Below are positions 1-8,747 of a stretch of DNA of 64,000 nucleotides, in pieces (the first letter of the stretch is position 1; every line of letters starts with the position of its first letter). The stretch spans positions 5,270,001 through 5,334,000 of the forward strand of contig NZ_CP015118.1 in the NCBI RefSeq assembly GCF_002116905.1, given 5' to 3'. The notes under the pieces are model-generated. The model did no database searches and was not told the origin of the DNA. It saw nothing but the letters and a program-made list of their open reading frames with translations. The position numbers and the translations under genes were made by a program. The DNA is from Piscinibacter gummiphilus. Its GTDB lineage: Bacteria; Pseudomonadota; Gammaproteobacteria; Burkholderiales; Burkholderiaceae_C.

Positions 1-2309
1 CAGTCGATCTTGAACCGTGCAACCGATTGCTTCAGTTCTTCAGCGGTACGGGACAGCTCGCGCACCATCTGGGCGGTGGACCGGGTACCTTCACCGGTCT
101 GCTCCGTCACCGCGAAGATGTGCTGGATGTTCGCGGCCACCACGTTCGCCGATTCGGCTTCGCGGAGCGCCTGGTTGGAAATCTGTCCGATCAGGTCGGC
201 GAGCTGGCGCGACACGCGGTCGATGTCACCCAGTGCGCTACCGGCCGCGTCAGACAGCCGGGTACCTTCCACCACCCCTTGCGTGGAGCGTTCCATGGCG
301 CCCACCGCGTCCTGGGTGTCGGTCTGAATGGTCTTCACCAGCGCCGCGATCTGGCGCGTTGCGTCGCCGGAGCGTTCAGCGAGTCGTTGCACTTCTTCCG
401 CAACCACCGAGAAGCCTCGGCCGGCTTCACCGGCGGAGGCCGCCTGGATGGCGGCGTTCAGTGCCAGCACGTTCGTCTGTTCCGTAATGTCCGAGATCAG
501 TTCGGTGATTTCACCGATCTCCTGCGAGGATTCGCCCAGACGCTTGATGCGCTTGGAGGTTTCCTGGATGTGGTCGCGGATGGAGTTCATACCGCCGATG
601 GTGTTCTGCACCGCGGTCAGACCGGATTCAGCGGCCTGCAGCGATTGACGGGCCACCTGGGCGGTCTGCTGGGCTTGCGCGGACACGTCGTTGATTCGGT
701 TCGCCATCTGGAGCACCGACTCGCCGGTTTCGCGAATCTCGCGGAGCTGCTCGTCGGAGGCGGCGAGCAGTTCGGTCGACGTGGCTTCCACCTGCTGCGT
801 GGTTTCGGTCACCCGACCCACCGTGCCCTGCACCTGCGACACCAGGGTACGCAGTTCTTCCACCGTGTAGTTCACCGAGTCGGCGATGGCGCCCGTGATG
901 TCTTCCGTCACGGTGGCTTGTTGCGTCAGGTCACCTTCAGCAACCGTCTGCAGTTCGTTCATCAATCGCAGAATGGCGGCCTGGTTCGCGTCGTTGACGC
1001 GCTTGGCTTCCTGTTCCTGGCGTTCGGCTTCGAGTCGTTGCGTTTCGGCGAGGGCGGCACGTTGGCGCTGGTCGCGCAGCGAGAGTTGCACGAGGCCGGC
1101 ACCGCCGGCGGCCAGCACGGCGGCCGACAGCAGCAGCAGGATCAGCGTGCTGGTGGAGAAGCCGGTTTCGTCGCCGAGGCCGGACTGGACCTTCTCGAGG
1201 CCGATGCGCAGCGGTTCGCTGTCCTTGATGATGGCGGCTTGCGCTTCACGAGCGGACACCAGGCCCTGCAGGTTGCCCAGAATGGAGCCGGCTTGAACAC
1301 GGGTCTCTTCGTACAGGGCGAGCAGCGCGGTGAGGCGCTCCTTGGTCTGCGGTTCCTTCGTACCCGGCAGGCGCAGTTCCTGGTTGCCGGTCAGCAGGCC
1401 GTCGGCGATTTCCTTGAACGAGTTCAAGTCCTTGCCGAGCAGGAACACGGCTTCGGGGCTCACGCCTTCCATCGTCAGGAATTCGTTGGCGGACTTGCCG
1501 ATGCGCTGGGTCAGCATCACGAGCTGGCCCACGGCGGAGATTTCAGCGGAGGAGGCGTCCTGCTGCAGCTTCAGCGACGACACCGTTTCGGCGATTTCGA
1601 GCAGGTCGGACGACTGGCGGTTGATGGCGCGGAGCGCCTGACCCACCTGCGTCAGGATCTGCTGCTGGCCCAGCACGGTCTTCGCGTTCTTTTCGGCGGC
1701 GTCGACGAGCGGGAGCAGCGGCGCGAGTTCGGTCTGGACCGAGGCCGGTGCGGCGCTCAGTTCGCCGTCACCGGTGGCCAGGCCGCGCACGTTGCGCGCC
1801 AGCACCTCGGTGGATTCCTTCACTTCCGGGAAGGCGGACGCGGAGCCGATCAGGGCCTGCGACACCGACTTCGCGAGACGCTGCGACTGCATCAGCGCCT
1901 GGCCGGAAGCACCCACCTGGGCCGCGCCCTTGGTGGCGGAGAAGATGGACGCCGTGGCGGTGATCAGCAGGCCGGCGAGGCCCACCAGCACCATCGCGAC
2001 GAGCACCCGCTGCTGCGTGCCCACCGGCTGGTCGCCGATGATGGGCAGGCCGGTGCCGGAGCCGCTGACGCCGTCGGCCGACGGCATGCGCGTGTCGGCG
2101 AAGTCGGCGATCTCGGACGGCGCCGCCTCGGTGATGATCGAGGAGTCCATCTGGGCCGTGGCCGCGGCGGAGCGCGGTTCAGCGGCCGGCCGCGTTTCTT
2201 CGTGCATGGGCACGTCGAGTGCGATCACGTCATTGAGCGGCAGATCGGAGTTGCCTCCGTCCTCGTCCCGCCCCTTGCCCTTGCCTTTGATTTTGTCCAG
2301 GAAGCCCAT
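1..2309 (-). CDS. pilJ: Type IV pilus chemoreceptor PilJ (methyl-accepting protein), stop just outside the window
   Basis: Membrane receptor of the Pil-Chp chemosensory pathway that controls twitching motility and pilus-linked signalling. The ATG at 2309 reads MGFLDKIKGK and opens a charged, probably cytoplasmic leader. A membrane segment lies near residues 102-122, a periplasmic sensor follows, and a second membrane segment lies near 383-407. After a HAMP-like linker comes the long helical signalling domain, with the conserved tip (ALNAAIQAA then GEAGRGFSVVAEEV) near residues 613-650. The frame holds 769 complete codons and ends ARFKID; the next two bases are TG, so a TGA stop one base beyond the window edge is likely. 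It follows pilG, pilH and pilI in one transcription direction, the standard order. Large antisense frames over the gene are GC shadows. Confidence 0.95.
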   Translation of the reverse strand, partial: MGFLDKIKGKGKGRDEDGGNSDLPLNDVIALDVPMHEETRPAAEPRSAAATAQMDSSIITEAAPSEIADFADTRMPSADGVSGSGTGLPIIGDQPVGTQQRVLVAMVLVGLAGLLITATASIFSATKGAAQVGASGQALMQSQRLAKSVSQALIGSASAFPEVKESTEVLARNVRGLATGDGELSAAPASVQTELAPLLPLVDAAEKNAKTVLGQQQILTQVGQALRAINRQSSDLLEIAETVSSLKLQQDASSAEISAVGQLVMLTQRIGKSANEFLTMEGVSPEAVFLLGKDLNSFKEIADGLLTGNQELRLPGTKEPQTKERLTALLALYEETRVQAGSILGNLQGLVSAREAQAAIIKDSEPLRIGLEKVQSGLGDETGFSTSTLILLLLSAAVLAAGGAGLVQLSLRDQRQRAALAETQRLEAERQEQEAKRVNDANQAAILRLMNELQTVAEGDLTQQATVTEDITGAIADSVNYTVEELRTLVSQVQGTVGRVTETTQQVEATSTELLAASDEQLREIRETGESVLQMANRINDVSAQAQQTAQVARQSLQAAESGLTAVQNTIGGMNSIRDHIQETSKRIKRLGESSQEIGEITELISDITEQTNVLALNAAIQAASAGEAGRGFSVVAEEVQRLAERSGDATRQIAALVKTIQTDTQDAVGAMERSTQGVVEGTRLSDAAGSALGDIDRVSRQLADLIGQISNQALREAESANVVAANIQHIFAVTEQTGEGTRSTAQMVRELSRTAEELKQSVARFKID

Positions 2310-2379
2310 AAGTTCCTCGTTCCGTCTTATCTCGGTACCACTAACACACTGTCAGGATGGGTTGTGCGCTTGTGGCGCG

Positions 2380-2898
2380 TCAGCCCGCGATTCTCAGAAA
2401 TGCCGCTTCGTTGGCGAGCGCCGCGAGGTTGAGTTCTCGCCACAGCCGATTGCCTTCGTCGCGGTAGTGACCACCGACGAAGGAAGGGCGGGCTTGACCG
2501 TCGTCGGCCTGCAGCGTGAGCTGCTCCGCGCTGCGCAGGCCGGCGAGCCGGTCCACGAGCACCGCGGAATTGATGTTCAGCGTGGTGTTGAAGGCCACGA
2601 ACCAGCTCTGGTCGCGGCCGGCCTCGTTCCCGCGGATGCCGAGGAAGCCCGCCAGGTCGACCACGCCGTGCAGGCGACCCCGCAGGTTGGCGACACCGAG
2701 GAACCAGCGGCTCGTGTACGGCACGGGCACGGTGGGACCGAACGGGAAGATCTCACCGGCTTCCTGCAGCGGAAACAGAAAACCGTGGCCGCCGCTTTCG
2801 ACGGCCAACCACGATTTGCCACGCTCTTGCGTTCGAGCTGCCCGCAGCCGGTCGGCCAGGCGGGTCTGTAGCTCGCGCAGTGCTTCCTTATTGGCCAT
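2380..2898 (-). CDS. pilI: Twitching motility CheW-like adaptor PilI
   Basis: CheW-domain coupling protein of 172 residues, expected to link the receptor PilJ to the histidine kinase of the Pil-Chp system at the inner membrane. The CheW fold covers nearly the whole protein: a LFPLQEAGEIFPFG strand region, then GVANLRGRLHGVVDLAGFLG, the typical CheW core, and a C-terminal strand region. It lies about 70 bp upstream of pilJ and just downstream of pilH, so it is probably cotranscribed. A purine-rich stretch (GGCAGGTG) precedes the ATG. No kinase gene (chpA/pilL) is visible; it would be expected beyond the left edge, after pilJ. Confidence 0.93.
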   Translation of the reverse strand: MANKEALRELQTRLADRLRAARTQERGKSWLAVESGGHGFLFPLQEAGEIFPFGPTVPVPYTSRWFLGVANLRGRLHGVVDLAGFLGIRGNEAGRDQSWFVAFNTTLNINSAVLVDRLAGLRSAEQLTLQADDGQARPSFVGGHYRDEGNRLWRELNLAALANEAAFLRIAG

Positions 2899-2945
2899 TC
2901 ACACCTGCCTCTGGAACGAGAAGGGGGTCATTGTGAATGACCGGT

Positions 2946-3311
2946 TCAGTCGAAGGCCTTGATCTTGGCCATCAATTCGTCGGCATCGACGGGCTTGACG
3001 ATGTAGTCGCGTGCGCCCTGGCGCATGCCCCACACGCGGTCGGTTTCCTGGTTCTTGCTGGTGCACATGATCACGGGCACGTCGGTGAACCGGGCGTCGC
3101 GGGTGATGGCGCGCGTGAGCTGGAAGCCGTTCTGGCCGGGCATCACCACGTCCATCAGGATCAGGTCGGGCTTTTCCTCGGCGAGACGGCGCATGGCGTC
3201 CTCGCCGTCCTCGGCGGTGCGCACGGAAAAACCGCGCTTCGTCAGCAGGTCGGACAGGAAGTGCAGTTCCGTCTTCGAGTCGTCAACCAACAGGATCTTC
3301 TTGATCGGCAT
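2946..3311 (-). CDS. pilH: Twitching motility response regulator PilH
   Basis: Single-domain CheY-like receiver of 121 residues. The fold is complete: an acidic pair in LLVDDSK, phospho-acceptor Asp in LILMDVVMPG, a Ser/Thr position in VIMCTSKN and the conserved Lys in YIVKPVD. In the Pil-Chp pathway PilH works with PilG downstream of the histidine kinase to tune pilus retraction or phosphate flow. The start was set at the ATG at 3311 because GGAG sits seven bases upstream; an in-frame start 30 bases further upstream would only add a non-conserved MTPRRQMEND leader. It lies between pilG and pilI on the same strand. Confidence 0.93.
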   Translation of the reverse strand: MPIKKILLVDDSKTELHFLSDLLTKRGFSVRTAEDGEDAMRRLAEEKPDLILMDVVMPGQNGFQLTRAITRDARFTDVPVIMCTSKNQETDRVWGMRQGARDYIVKPVDADELMAKIKAFD

Positions 3312-3388
3312 ATCGTTCTCCATCTGGCGGCGCGGGGTCACCGCGCCTCATGGGGACAAGGCCTCGCGGCCCGGTCCCGTGCGTTGTG

Positions 3389-3778
3389 TCAGGCCTTCAG
3401 CCGGTACTGCTCGACGGCCTGAAGCAACTGGTCTTTCGTGAAAGGCTTGGTGAGGTAGGCCTCGGCGCCCACCATGCGCCCGCGCGCCTTGTCGAACAGG
3501 CCGTCCTTCGAGGACAGCATGATCACCGGCACGCCGGAGAAGGTGGGGTTGCGCTTGATGATCGCGCAGGTCTGGTACCCGTCCAGGCGCGGCATCAGGA
3601 TGTCGCAGAAGATCAGGTCGGGGTGCAGGTCGTTGACCTTCGCGAGCGCGTCGAAACCATCCTCGGCGAGCAGGACGTCGTAGCCGCCCTGCTTCAGGAA
3701 GATGTCGGCGCTGCGCCGGATGGTGTTGCTGTCGTCGATGACCAGCACCTTGATGCCTGCTGCGGCTTCATTGCTCAC
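3389..3778 (-). CDS. pilG: Twitching motility response regulator PilG
   Basis: CheY-like receiver of 129 residues and first gene of the pilGHIJ cluster. Visible motifs are VLVIDDSNTIRRS (acidic pocket), LIFCDILMPRLDG (phospho-acceptor Asp), VIMLSSKDG and YLTKPFTK (conserved Lys). The start codon is GTG, preceded by AGGAG about eight bases upstream, which supports this position. In species where it has been studied, PilG is the output regulator that promotes pilus extension. About 90 bp separate it from rubredoxin on the same strand, a neighbourhood common in Burkholderiales. Confidence 0.93.
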   Translation of the reverse strand: MSNEAAAGIKVLVIDDSNTIRRSADIFLKQGGYDVLLAEDGFDALAKVNDLHPDLIFCDILMPRLDGYQTCAIIKRNPTFSGVPVIMLSSKDGLFDKARGRMVGAEAYLTKPFTKDQLLQAVEQYRLKA

Positions 3779-3868
3779 CGGGAATCTCCTCTGTGCCTCG
3801 TTCGCGTGGCTGCCAACTACTTTTCCGGGCCACCGGTGTGTTCGGGTGAGACGGTCCAGGCCAGATCG

Positions 3869-4033
3869 TCAGATCTGGACCATCTCGAAATCTTCCTTGC
3901 GGGCGCCACACTCCGGACAGGTCCAGTTCATGGGGACCTGGTCCCAGGGGGTGCCGGGCGCGATGTCGTGATCGGGGTCGCCCGTGGCTTCGTCATAGAT
4001 CCAGCCGCAGATCAGGCACATCCAGGTCCGCAT
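3869..4033 (-). CDS. rubA: Rubredoxin
   Basis: Small one-iron electron-transfer protein. Both iron-binding knuckles are present, MCLICGW and WTCPECGARKEDF, separated by the usual aromatic, acidic middle section. From the ATG at 4033 it is 54 residues, the family's normal size. The frame also has GTG codons at 4054 and 4075 that would add up to 14 residues (MSLVKNN...). A possible -10 box (TACAAT on the minus strand, 4090-4095) would put the transcript start only about 8 bases from the 4075 GTG, which favours an internal start, but no start has a good ribosome site. Its partner oxidoreductase is not in the window. Confidence 0.9.
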   Translation of the reverse strand: MRTWMCLICGWIYDEATGDPDHDIAPGTPWDQVPMNWTCPECGARKEDFEMVQI

Positions 4034-4216
4034 CGTGGTCGCGTCTTTACTCACGTTATTCTTTACCAAGCTCACTACAATGAGGAAAGATTGTAGCCAC
4101 GCAAAATGCCAAAAATGCGATGGTTTTTAGGTACATACGCCACATTCCTCACGTTTGTCTAGAAGTTCCCGGCGATCCCGGTCACTCCCTTCGCTCCATC
4201 TGACGGAAGCCTTTCC

Positions 4217-5158
4217 ATGACCGCTGACGCTCCCGTGTCCGACCCCAACGACCCCTCCCAGGAAGGCGTGGGGCCGGCCTGCGTGATGACCTTCAACGCC
4301 ACCGATCCCAGCGGGGCCGGCGGCCTCGCGGGGGACATCGCCACCATCGCCGCCATGGGCGCCCATGCGCTGCCCGTGGTCACCGCCATCGTGCTGCGCG
4401 ACACCGCCGAGGTGTTCGACCACAGCGTGATCGACGCCGACGTGGTCGTCGAACAGGCCCGCAGCATCCTGGAGGATGTCACCATCTCCGCCTGGAAGGT
4501 GGGGTTCCTGGGATCCGCGGAGGGTGTCAGCGCCGTGGCCGAGGTGCTCTCCGACTACCCGGACGTGCCGCTCGTGGCCTACATGCCCAACCTGTCCTGG
4601 GTCGAGGAAGACGACCAGGCGGCCTACCTCGACGCCTACCGCGAGCTGGTGCTGCCGCAGGCCGAGGTGCTCGTGGGCAGCCACCAGACCCTCACCGACT
4701 TCCTGCTGCCCGAGTGGAACAACGACCGCCCGGCCTCGCCGCGCGAACTCGCGGTGGCCGCCGCCGAACACGGCACGCGCTTCGTGCTCGTGAGCAGCGT
4801 GCCCCTGCCCGACCAGTTCCTCGACAACGTGCTGGCCTCGCCCCAGGGCGCCATCACCGGCGAGAAGTTCGAACGCTTCGAGGTGAGCTTCGTGGGCGCC
4901 GGCGACACGCTGGCCGCCTCGCTCGCCGCCCTGCTGGCCTCGGGGGCCGAGCTGCACGCCGCCGTCGGCGAGGCGCTCGCGTTCCTCGACCAGTCGCTCG
5001 ACGCGGGCTTCCGCCCCGGCATGGGCAACGTCATCCCCGACCGCTTCTTCTGGGCCCTGCCCCCGGGCGAGGAGGAGGAAGGCGACGGCGGCCCGGCGGC
5101 CGACACGGGCGCGGCCGACGACGACAACCTGCCCAAGGACCCGCGGCATGTCCACTGA
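4217..5158 (+). CDS. thiD: Hydroxymethylpyrimidine/phosphomethylpyrimidine kinase
   Basis: Ribokinase-superfamily enzyme of thiamine biosynthesis, expected to phosphorylate HMP and HMP-phosphate in the cytoplasm. The glycine-rich substrate region SGAGGLAGDIATIAAMG lies near residues 34-50, and the nucleotide/anion-hole motif SFVGAGDTLAAS lies near 230. At 313 residues it is longer than the roughly 265-residue enterobacterial enzyme; the extra length is an acidic, low-complexity C-terminus (GEEEEGD, TGAADDD). It overlaps hemL by 11 bp, so the two are translationally coupled. The middle motif is TAIVLRDT rather than the TAQNT-like version of classical ThiD, so substrate preference is less certain than family membership. 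Confidence 0.88.
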   Translation: MTADAPVSDPNDPSQEGVGPACVMTFNATDPSGAGGLAGDIATIAAMGAHALPVVTAIVLRDTAEVFDHSVIDADVVVEQARSILEDVTISAWKVGFLGSAEGVSAVAEVLSDYPDVPLVAYMPNLSWVEEDDQAAYLDAYRELVLPQAEVLVGSHQTLTDFLLPEWNNDRPASPRELAVAAAEHGTRFVLVSSVPLPDQFLDNVLASPQGAITGEKFERFEVSFVGAGDTLAASLAALLASGAELHAAVGEALAFLDQSLDAGFRPGMGNVIPDRFFWALPPGEEEEGDGGPAADTGAADDDNLPKDPRHVH

Positions 5159-6464
5159 GCCCCGCTCGACCCTGACCAACGACTCCCTCTTCGAACGTGC
5201 CCGCCGGGTGATCCCCGGCGGTGTGAACTCGCCCGTGCGCGCCTTCCGCGCCGTGGGCGGCACACCGCGGTTCATCCAGCGCGCCGAGGGTGCGTACATG
5301 ATCGACGCCGAGGGCCGGCGCTACATCGACTACATCGGCTCCTGGGGCCCGATGATCCTCGGCCACGGCCACCCCGCGGTGGTCGAGGCGGTGCAGAAGG
5401 CCGTGCTCGAGGGCTTCTCGTTCGGCGCCCCCACCGAACGCGAGATCGAACTCGCCGAGGAAATCCTGAAGCTCGTGCCCACGATGGATCAGGTGCGCCT
5501 GGTCAGCTCGGGCACCGAAGCCTGCATGAGCGCGCTGCGCCTCGCGCGCGGCGCCACCGGCCGCCCGAAGATCATCAAGTTCGAGGGCTGCTACCACGGC
5601 CACGCCGACTCGCTGCTCGTGAAGGCCGGCTCCGGCCTCGCCACGTTCGGCCACCCCACCAGCGCCGGCGTGCCGCCCGAGGTGGTGCAGCACACGCTCG
5701 TGCTCGAGTACAACCACATCGGCCAGATCGAGGAAGCCTTCGCACGCGACGGCAGCCAGATCGCCTGCGTGGTGATCGAACCCATCGCCGGCAACATGAA
5801 CTTCGTGCGCGCGAGCGTGCCGTTCATGAAGCGCGTGCGTGAACTGTGCGACCAGCACGGCGCGCTGCTCGTGTTCGACGAGGTCATGACCGGTTTCCGC
5901 GTGGGCCTCGGCAGCGCGCAGGGGATCTACGCCAAGGCGCTGCCGGGCTTCGCGCCCGACATCAGCGTGTTCGGCAAGGTGATCGGCGGCGGCATGCCGC
6001 TGGCCGCGTTCGGCGCGCGCCGCGCGGTGATGGAACAGCTCGCGCCGCTCGGCCCCGTCTACCAGGCCGGCACGCTGTCGGGCAACCCGGTGGCCACCGC
6101 CTGCGGCCTCGCCACGCTGAAGGAAATCCAGAAGCCCGGCTTCTTCGAGGACCTGGCGGCCCGCACCCGCACGCTGCTCGACGGCCTGCTGGGCGCCGCG
6201 CGCGACAACGGCGTGCCGATGGTGGGCGACTGCGAAGGCGGCATGTTCGGCTTCTTCTTCACGAAGGCCGGCGAAGGCCTGCCGCAGAACTACCCCACGG
6301 TGATGGCGACCGACAAGGAACGCTTCAACACCTTCTTCCACGGCCTGCTCGACCGCGGCGTGTACCTCGCCCCGGCGCTGTACGAGGCCGGCTTCGTCAG
6401 CGCGGCGCACACCGCCCGGGACATCGACGACACCGTGGCCGCGGCCCGGATCGTGCTTCGCTGA
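5148..6464 (+). CDS. hemL: Glutamate-1-semialdehyde 2,1-aminomutase
   Basis: PLP-dependent enzyme that converts glutamate-1-semialdehyde to 5-aminolevulinate, the committed precursor step of the C5 haem pathway. The protein has 438 residues, the usual length. Diagnostic stretches are VIPGGVNSPVRAF at the start, the SSGTEACMSALRLAR cofactor region, FDEVMTGFRVG, and the PLP lysine in FGKVIGGGMPLAAFGA. The ATG overlaps the end of thiD by 11 bp. Finding this enzyme implies the C5 route, typical of beta- and gammaproteobacteria, rather than ALA synthase. Confidence 0.97.
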   Translation: MSTEPRSTLTNDSLFERARRVIPGGVNSPVRAFRAVGGTPRFIQRAEGAYMIDAEGRRYIDYIGSWGPMILGHGHPAVVEAVQKAVLEGFSFGAPTEREIELAEEILKLVPTMDQVRLVSSGTEACMSALRLARGATGRPKIIKFEGCYHGHADSLLVKAGSGLATFGHPTSAGVPPEVVQHTLVLEYNHIGQIEEAFARDGSQIACVVIEPIAGNMNFVRASVPFMKRVRELCDQHGALLVFDEVMTGFRVGLGSAQGIYAKALPGFAPDISVFGKVIGGGMPLAAFGARRAVMEQLAPLGPVYQAGTLSGNPVATACGLATLKEIQKPGFFEDLAARTRTLLDGLLGAARDNGVPMVGDCEGGMFGFFFTKAGEGLPQNYPTVMATDKERFNTFFHGLLDRGVYLAPALYEAGFVSAAHTARDIDDTVAAARIVLR

Positions 6465-6505
6465 AGGCCACCGCGCCGCCCGCGCGGCGCCACCGATACA
6501 CCCCC

Positions 6506-7858
6506 ATGCACATCCACATCCTAGGCATCTGCGGCACCTTCATGGGCGGCCTGGCCGCCCTCGCGCGCGAAGCCGGCCACCGCGTGACCGGCTGCGACGC
6601 GGGCGTCTACCCGCCCATGAGCGACCAGCTCCGCGCGCTCGGCATCGACCTGATCGAAGGCTTCGATGCCGACCAGGTGAAGCTCGCACCCGACCTGTTC
6701 GTGATCGGCAACGTCGTCTCGCGAGGCAACCCTTTGATGGAAGCCATCCTCGACGCCAACCTCGCGTACACCAGCGGCCCGCAGTGGCTCGCCGACAACG
6801 TGCTGCGCGGCCGCCACGTGCTGGCCGTCGCCGGCACGCACGGCAAGACCACCACCACGTCGATGCTCGCGTGGATCCTCGACCAGGCCGGCCTGGACAA
6901 CGGCTTCCTGGTGGGGGGCGTGCCGCAGAACTTCGGCGTGTCCGCGCGCCTGGGCGGCGGCAGCCCGTTCGTCATCGAGGCCGACGAGTACGACACGGCC
7001 TTCTTCGACAAGCGCAGCAAGTTCGTGCACTACCGGCCGCGCACGGCCATCCTGAACAACCTCGAGTTCGACCACGCCGACATCTTCCCGGACCTGGCCG
7101 CCATCGAGACCCAGTTCCACCACCTGGTGCGCACCGTGCCGGCCTCGGGCCGCCTCGTCGTGAACGCGCGCGAGGAATCGCTGCAGCGCGTGCTGGAGCG
7201 CGGCTGCTGGAGCGAGGTGGTGCGGTTCGGCGTGCGCAAGGAAACGCCCGGCGCGCTGCGCGCCCGCGGCGAACCCCATGCCTTCGACGTGCTGCGCGGC
7301 AGCCTGAAGATCGCCCGCGTCGACTGGCCGCTGCTCGGCGAACACAACCAGCTCAACGCGCTGGCGGCCATCGCCGCGGCCGAACACGTGGGCGTGGACC
7401 CCGAGGTCGCCGGCAAGGCCCTGGCCACCTTCCAGAACGTGCGCCGTCGCCTGGAACTGAGCGGCGAGGCCGGTGGCGTGAAGGTCTACGACGACTTCGC
7501 CCACCACCCCACCGCCATCCGCACCACCATCAACGGCCTGCGCCGCAAGGTGGGCGACAGCCAGCGCATCCTCGCCGTGTTCGAGCCCCGCTCCAACACG
7601 ATGAAGCTCGGCACCATGAAGGCCATGCTGCCGTGGTCGCTGGAAGAAGCCGACCTGTCGTTCTGCCACCAGGGCAACCTCGGCTGGGACGCGCGCGAGG
7701 CGCTCGCGCCCATGGGCGACAAGGCCATCGTGGCCGACACCATCGACGCGCTGGTCGCGGCCGTGCGCAAGGAAGCGCGGCCGGGCGACCACGTGCTGTG
7801 CATGAGCAACGGCGGCTTCGGCGGCATCCACGGCAAGCTGCTCGCGGCGCTCGCCTGA
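6506..7858 (+). CDS. mpl: UDP-N-acetylmuramate:L-Ala-gamma-D-Glu-meso-DAP ligase
   Basis: Murein-recycling ligase that attaches the recovered tripeptide to UDP-MurNAc in the cytoplasm. The start at 6506 gives MHIHILGICGTFMGGLAALA, the Rossmann-like opening of Mpl proteins, and a 450-residue product of normal length. The ATP loop is GTHGKTTTTSMLAW near residue 110. The middle domain has EADEYDTAFFDKRSKF, and the C-terminal domain has YDDFAHHPTAI and FEPRSNTMK. The reading frame stays open far upstream through hemL, but that part is a shadow. It is 42 bp downstream of hemL. AmpD, another recycling enzyme, is encoded near 31 kb. Confidence 0.96.
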   Translation: MHIHILGICGTFMGGLAALAREAGHRVTGCDAGVYPPMSDQLRALGIDLIEGFDADQVKLAPDLFVIGNVVSRGNPLMEAILDANLAYTSGPQWLADNVLRGRHVLAVAGTHGKTTTTSMLAWILDQAGLDNGFLVGGVPQNFGVSARLGGGSPFVIEADEYDTAFFDKRSKFVHYRPRTAILNNLEFDHADIFPDLAAIETQFHHLVRTVPASGRLVVNAREESLQRVLERGCWSEVVRFGVRKETPGALRARGEPHAFDVLRGSLKIARVDWPLLGEHNQLNALAAIAAAEHVGVDPEVAGKALATFQNVRRRLELSGEAGGVKVYDDFAHHPTAIRTTINGLRRKVGDSQRILAVFEPRSNTMKLGTMKAMLPWSLEEADLSFCHQGNLGWDAREALAPMGDKAIVADTIDALVAAVRKEARPGDHVLCMSNGGFGGIHGKLLAALA

Positions 7859-7867
7859 CGTCGCGCC

Positions 7868-8743
7868 TCAGCCGAGCAGGAAGCCCCGCACGAGGTCCCC
7901 GGCGTTCGCCGGGTCCTCCTGCATGAAGCAGTGCCCGCCCGGCACCTGCATCGCGCGCACGTGGCGGTTCACCCGGCCCGCACGGCGCGCCGCCCGCGCC
8001 ACGAACGGGAAGCTCCGCTCTCCGTGCAGCAGCAGCGTGGGCTTCGCGATGGCCTTCACCGACGGCCACAACCGGGCCGGCGACGACGAGAAGATCTCGG
8101 CCTCGAGCCACGGCGCGCACTTGAGCGCCACCTCGCCCGCGTCGTCGCGCAGGCCGTGGGCCACGAAGGCCCGCAGCGCATCGTCGGTCCACGTCTTGTA
8201 GGCACCGCGCCCGTGCAGCGCCTCGAAGGCGGCCTCGCGGTCCGGCCACTGCGCGCGGCGCCGGGCCGCGCCCTTGGCGAGCGGGTTGTGGCGGGACAGG
8301 CCCAGTGCCTCCATGCCCTTGAGCATCGCCAGCATCGCGGGCGGGAACAGCACGGGGTCGAGCAGCACCAGCCGCTCGAACGGTTGCCCCGGCAGCGCGG
8401 CGATCAGCACGGTCAGCACACCGCCGAAGCTGTGGCCGGCCGCATGCACCGGCACGCCGCCGTACAGCGCGCGGTGTGCCTGGAACGCGGCCAGCGCCGC
8501 CAGGGCGTTGCGGTTCCAGCCGGCGAAGTGTTCACCGGGGTCGCTGTCGCCATGGCCCTGCAGGTCGCACAGCCACAGGTCGAAATGCTCGGCGAGCCTC
8601 GCCAGCATGGGGTCGTACGTGCGCCCGCACAGGCCGTTGCCGTGCAGGAAGTGGAGCACGGGTTTGCCCGAGGGCGGCGAACGCCAGCCGCGCAACGCGG
8701 GGGCACCGCTGCCCGGCGCATGGGACCAGGGGACGAGGTCCAC
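7868..8743 (-). CDS. Alpha/beta hydrolase
   Basis: Single-domain alpha/beta-hydrolase of 291 residues, probably a soluble esterase or lipase-like enzyme of unknown substrate. Visible elements are the oxyanion-hole segment HFLHGNGLCGRTY, the nucleophile elbow AGHSFGG, and the likely catalytic histidine in PGGHCFMQED near the C-terminus. A mobile cap is suggested by the variable middle. It starts 4 bp after the metalloprotease gene stops, so the two are very probably one transcript. It faces mpl with only 9 bp between the stops. No signal peptide is seen. Confidence 0.85.
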   Translation of the reverse strand: MDLVPWSHAPGSGAPALRGWRSPPSGKPVLHFLHGNGLCGRTYDPMLARLAEHFDLWLCDLQGHGDSDPGEHFAGWNRNALAALAAFQAHRALYGGVPVHAAGHSFGGVLTVLIAALPGQPFERLVLLDPVLFPPAMLAMLKGMEALGLSRHNPLAKGAARRRAQWPDREAAFEALHGRGAYKTWTDDALRAFVAHGLRDDAGEVALKCAPWLEAEIFSSSPARLWPSVKAIAKPTLLLHGERSFPFVARAARRAGRVNRHVRAMQVPGGHCFMQEDPANAGDLVRGFLLG

Positions 8744-8747
8744 GGCG

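Noticed and set aside
27..2432. 801-codon plus-strand open frame antisense to pilJ
   Set aside because: GC-rich codon-position mirror of the real gene: Gly/His/Arg/Val-rich text, no family motif, no ribosome site, while the minus strand encodes a clean PilJ.
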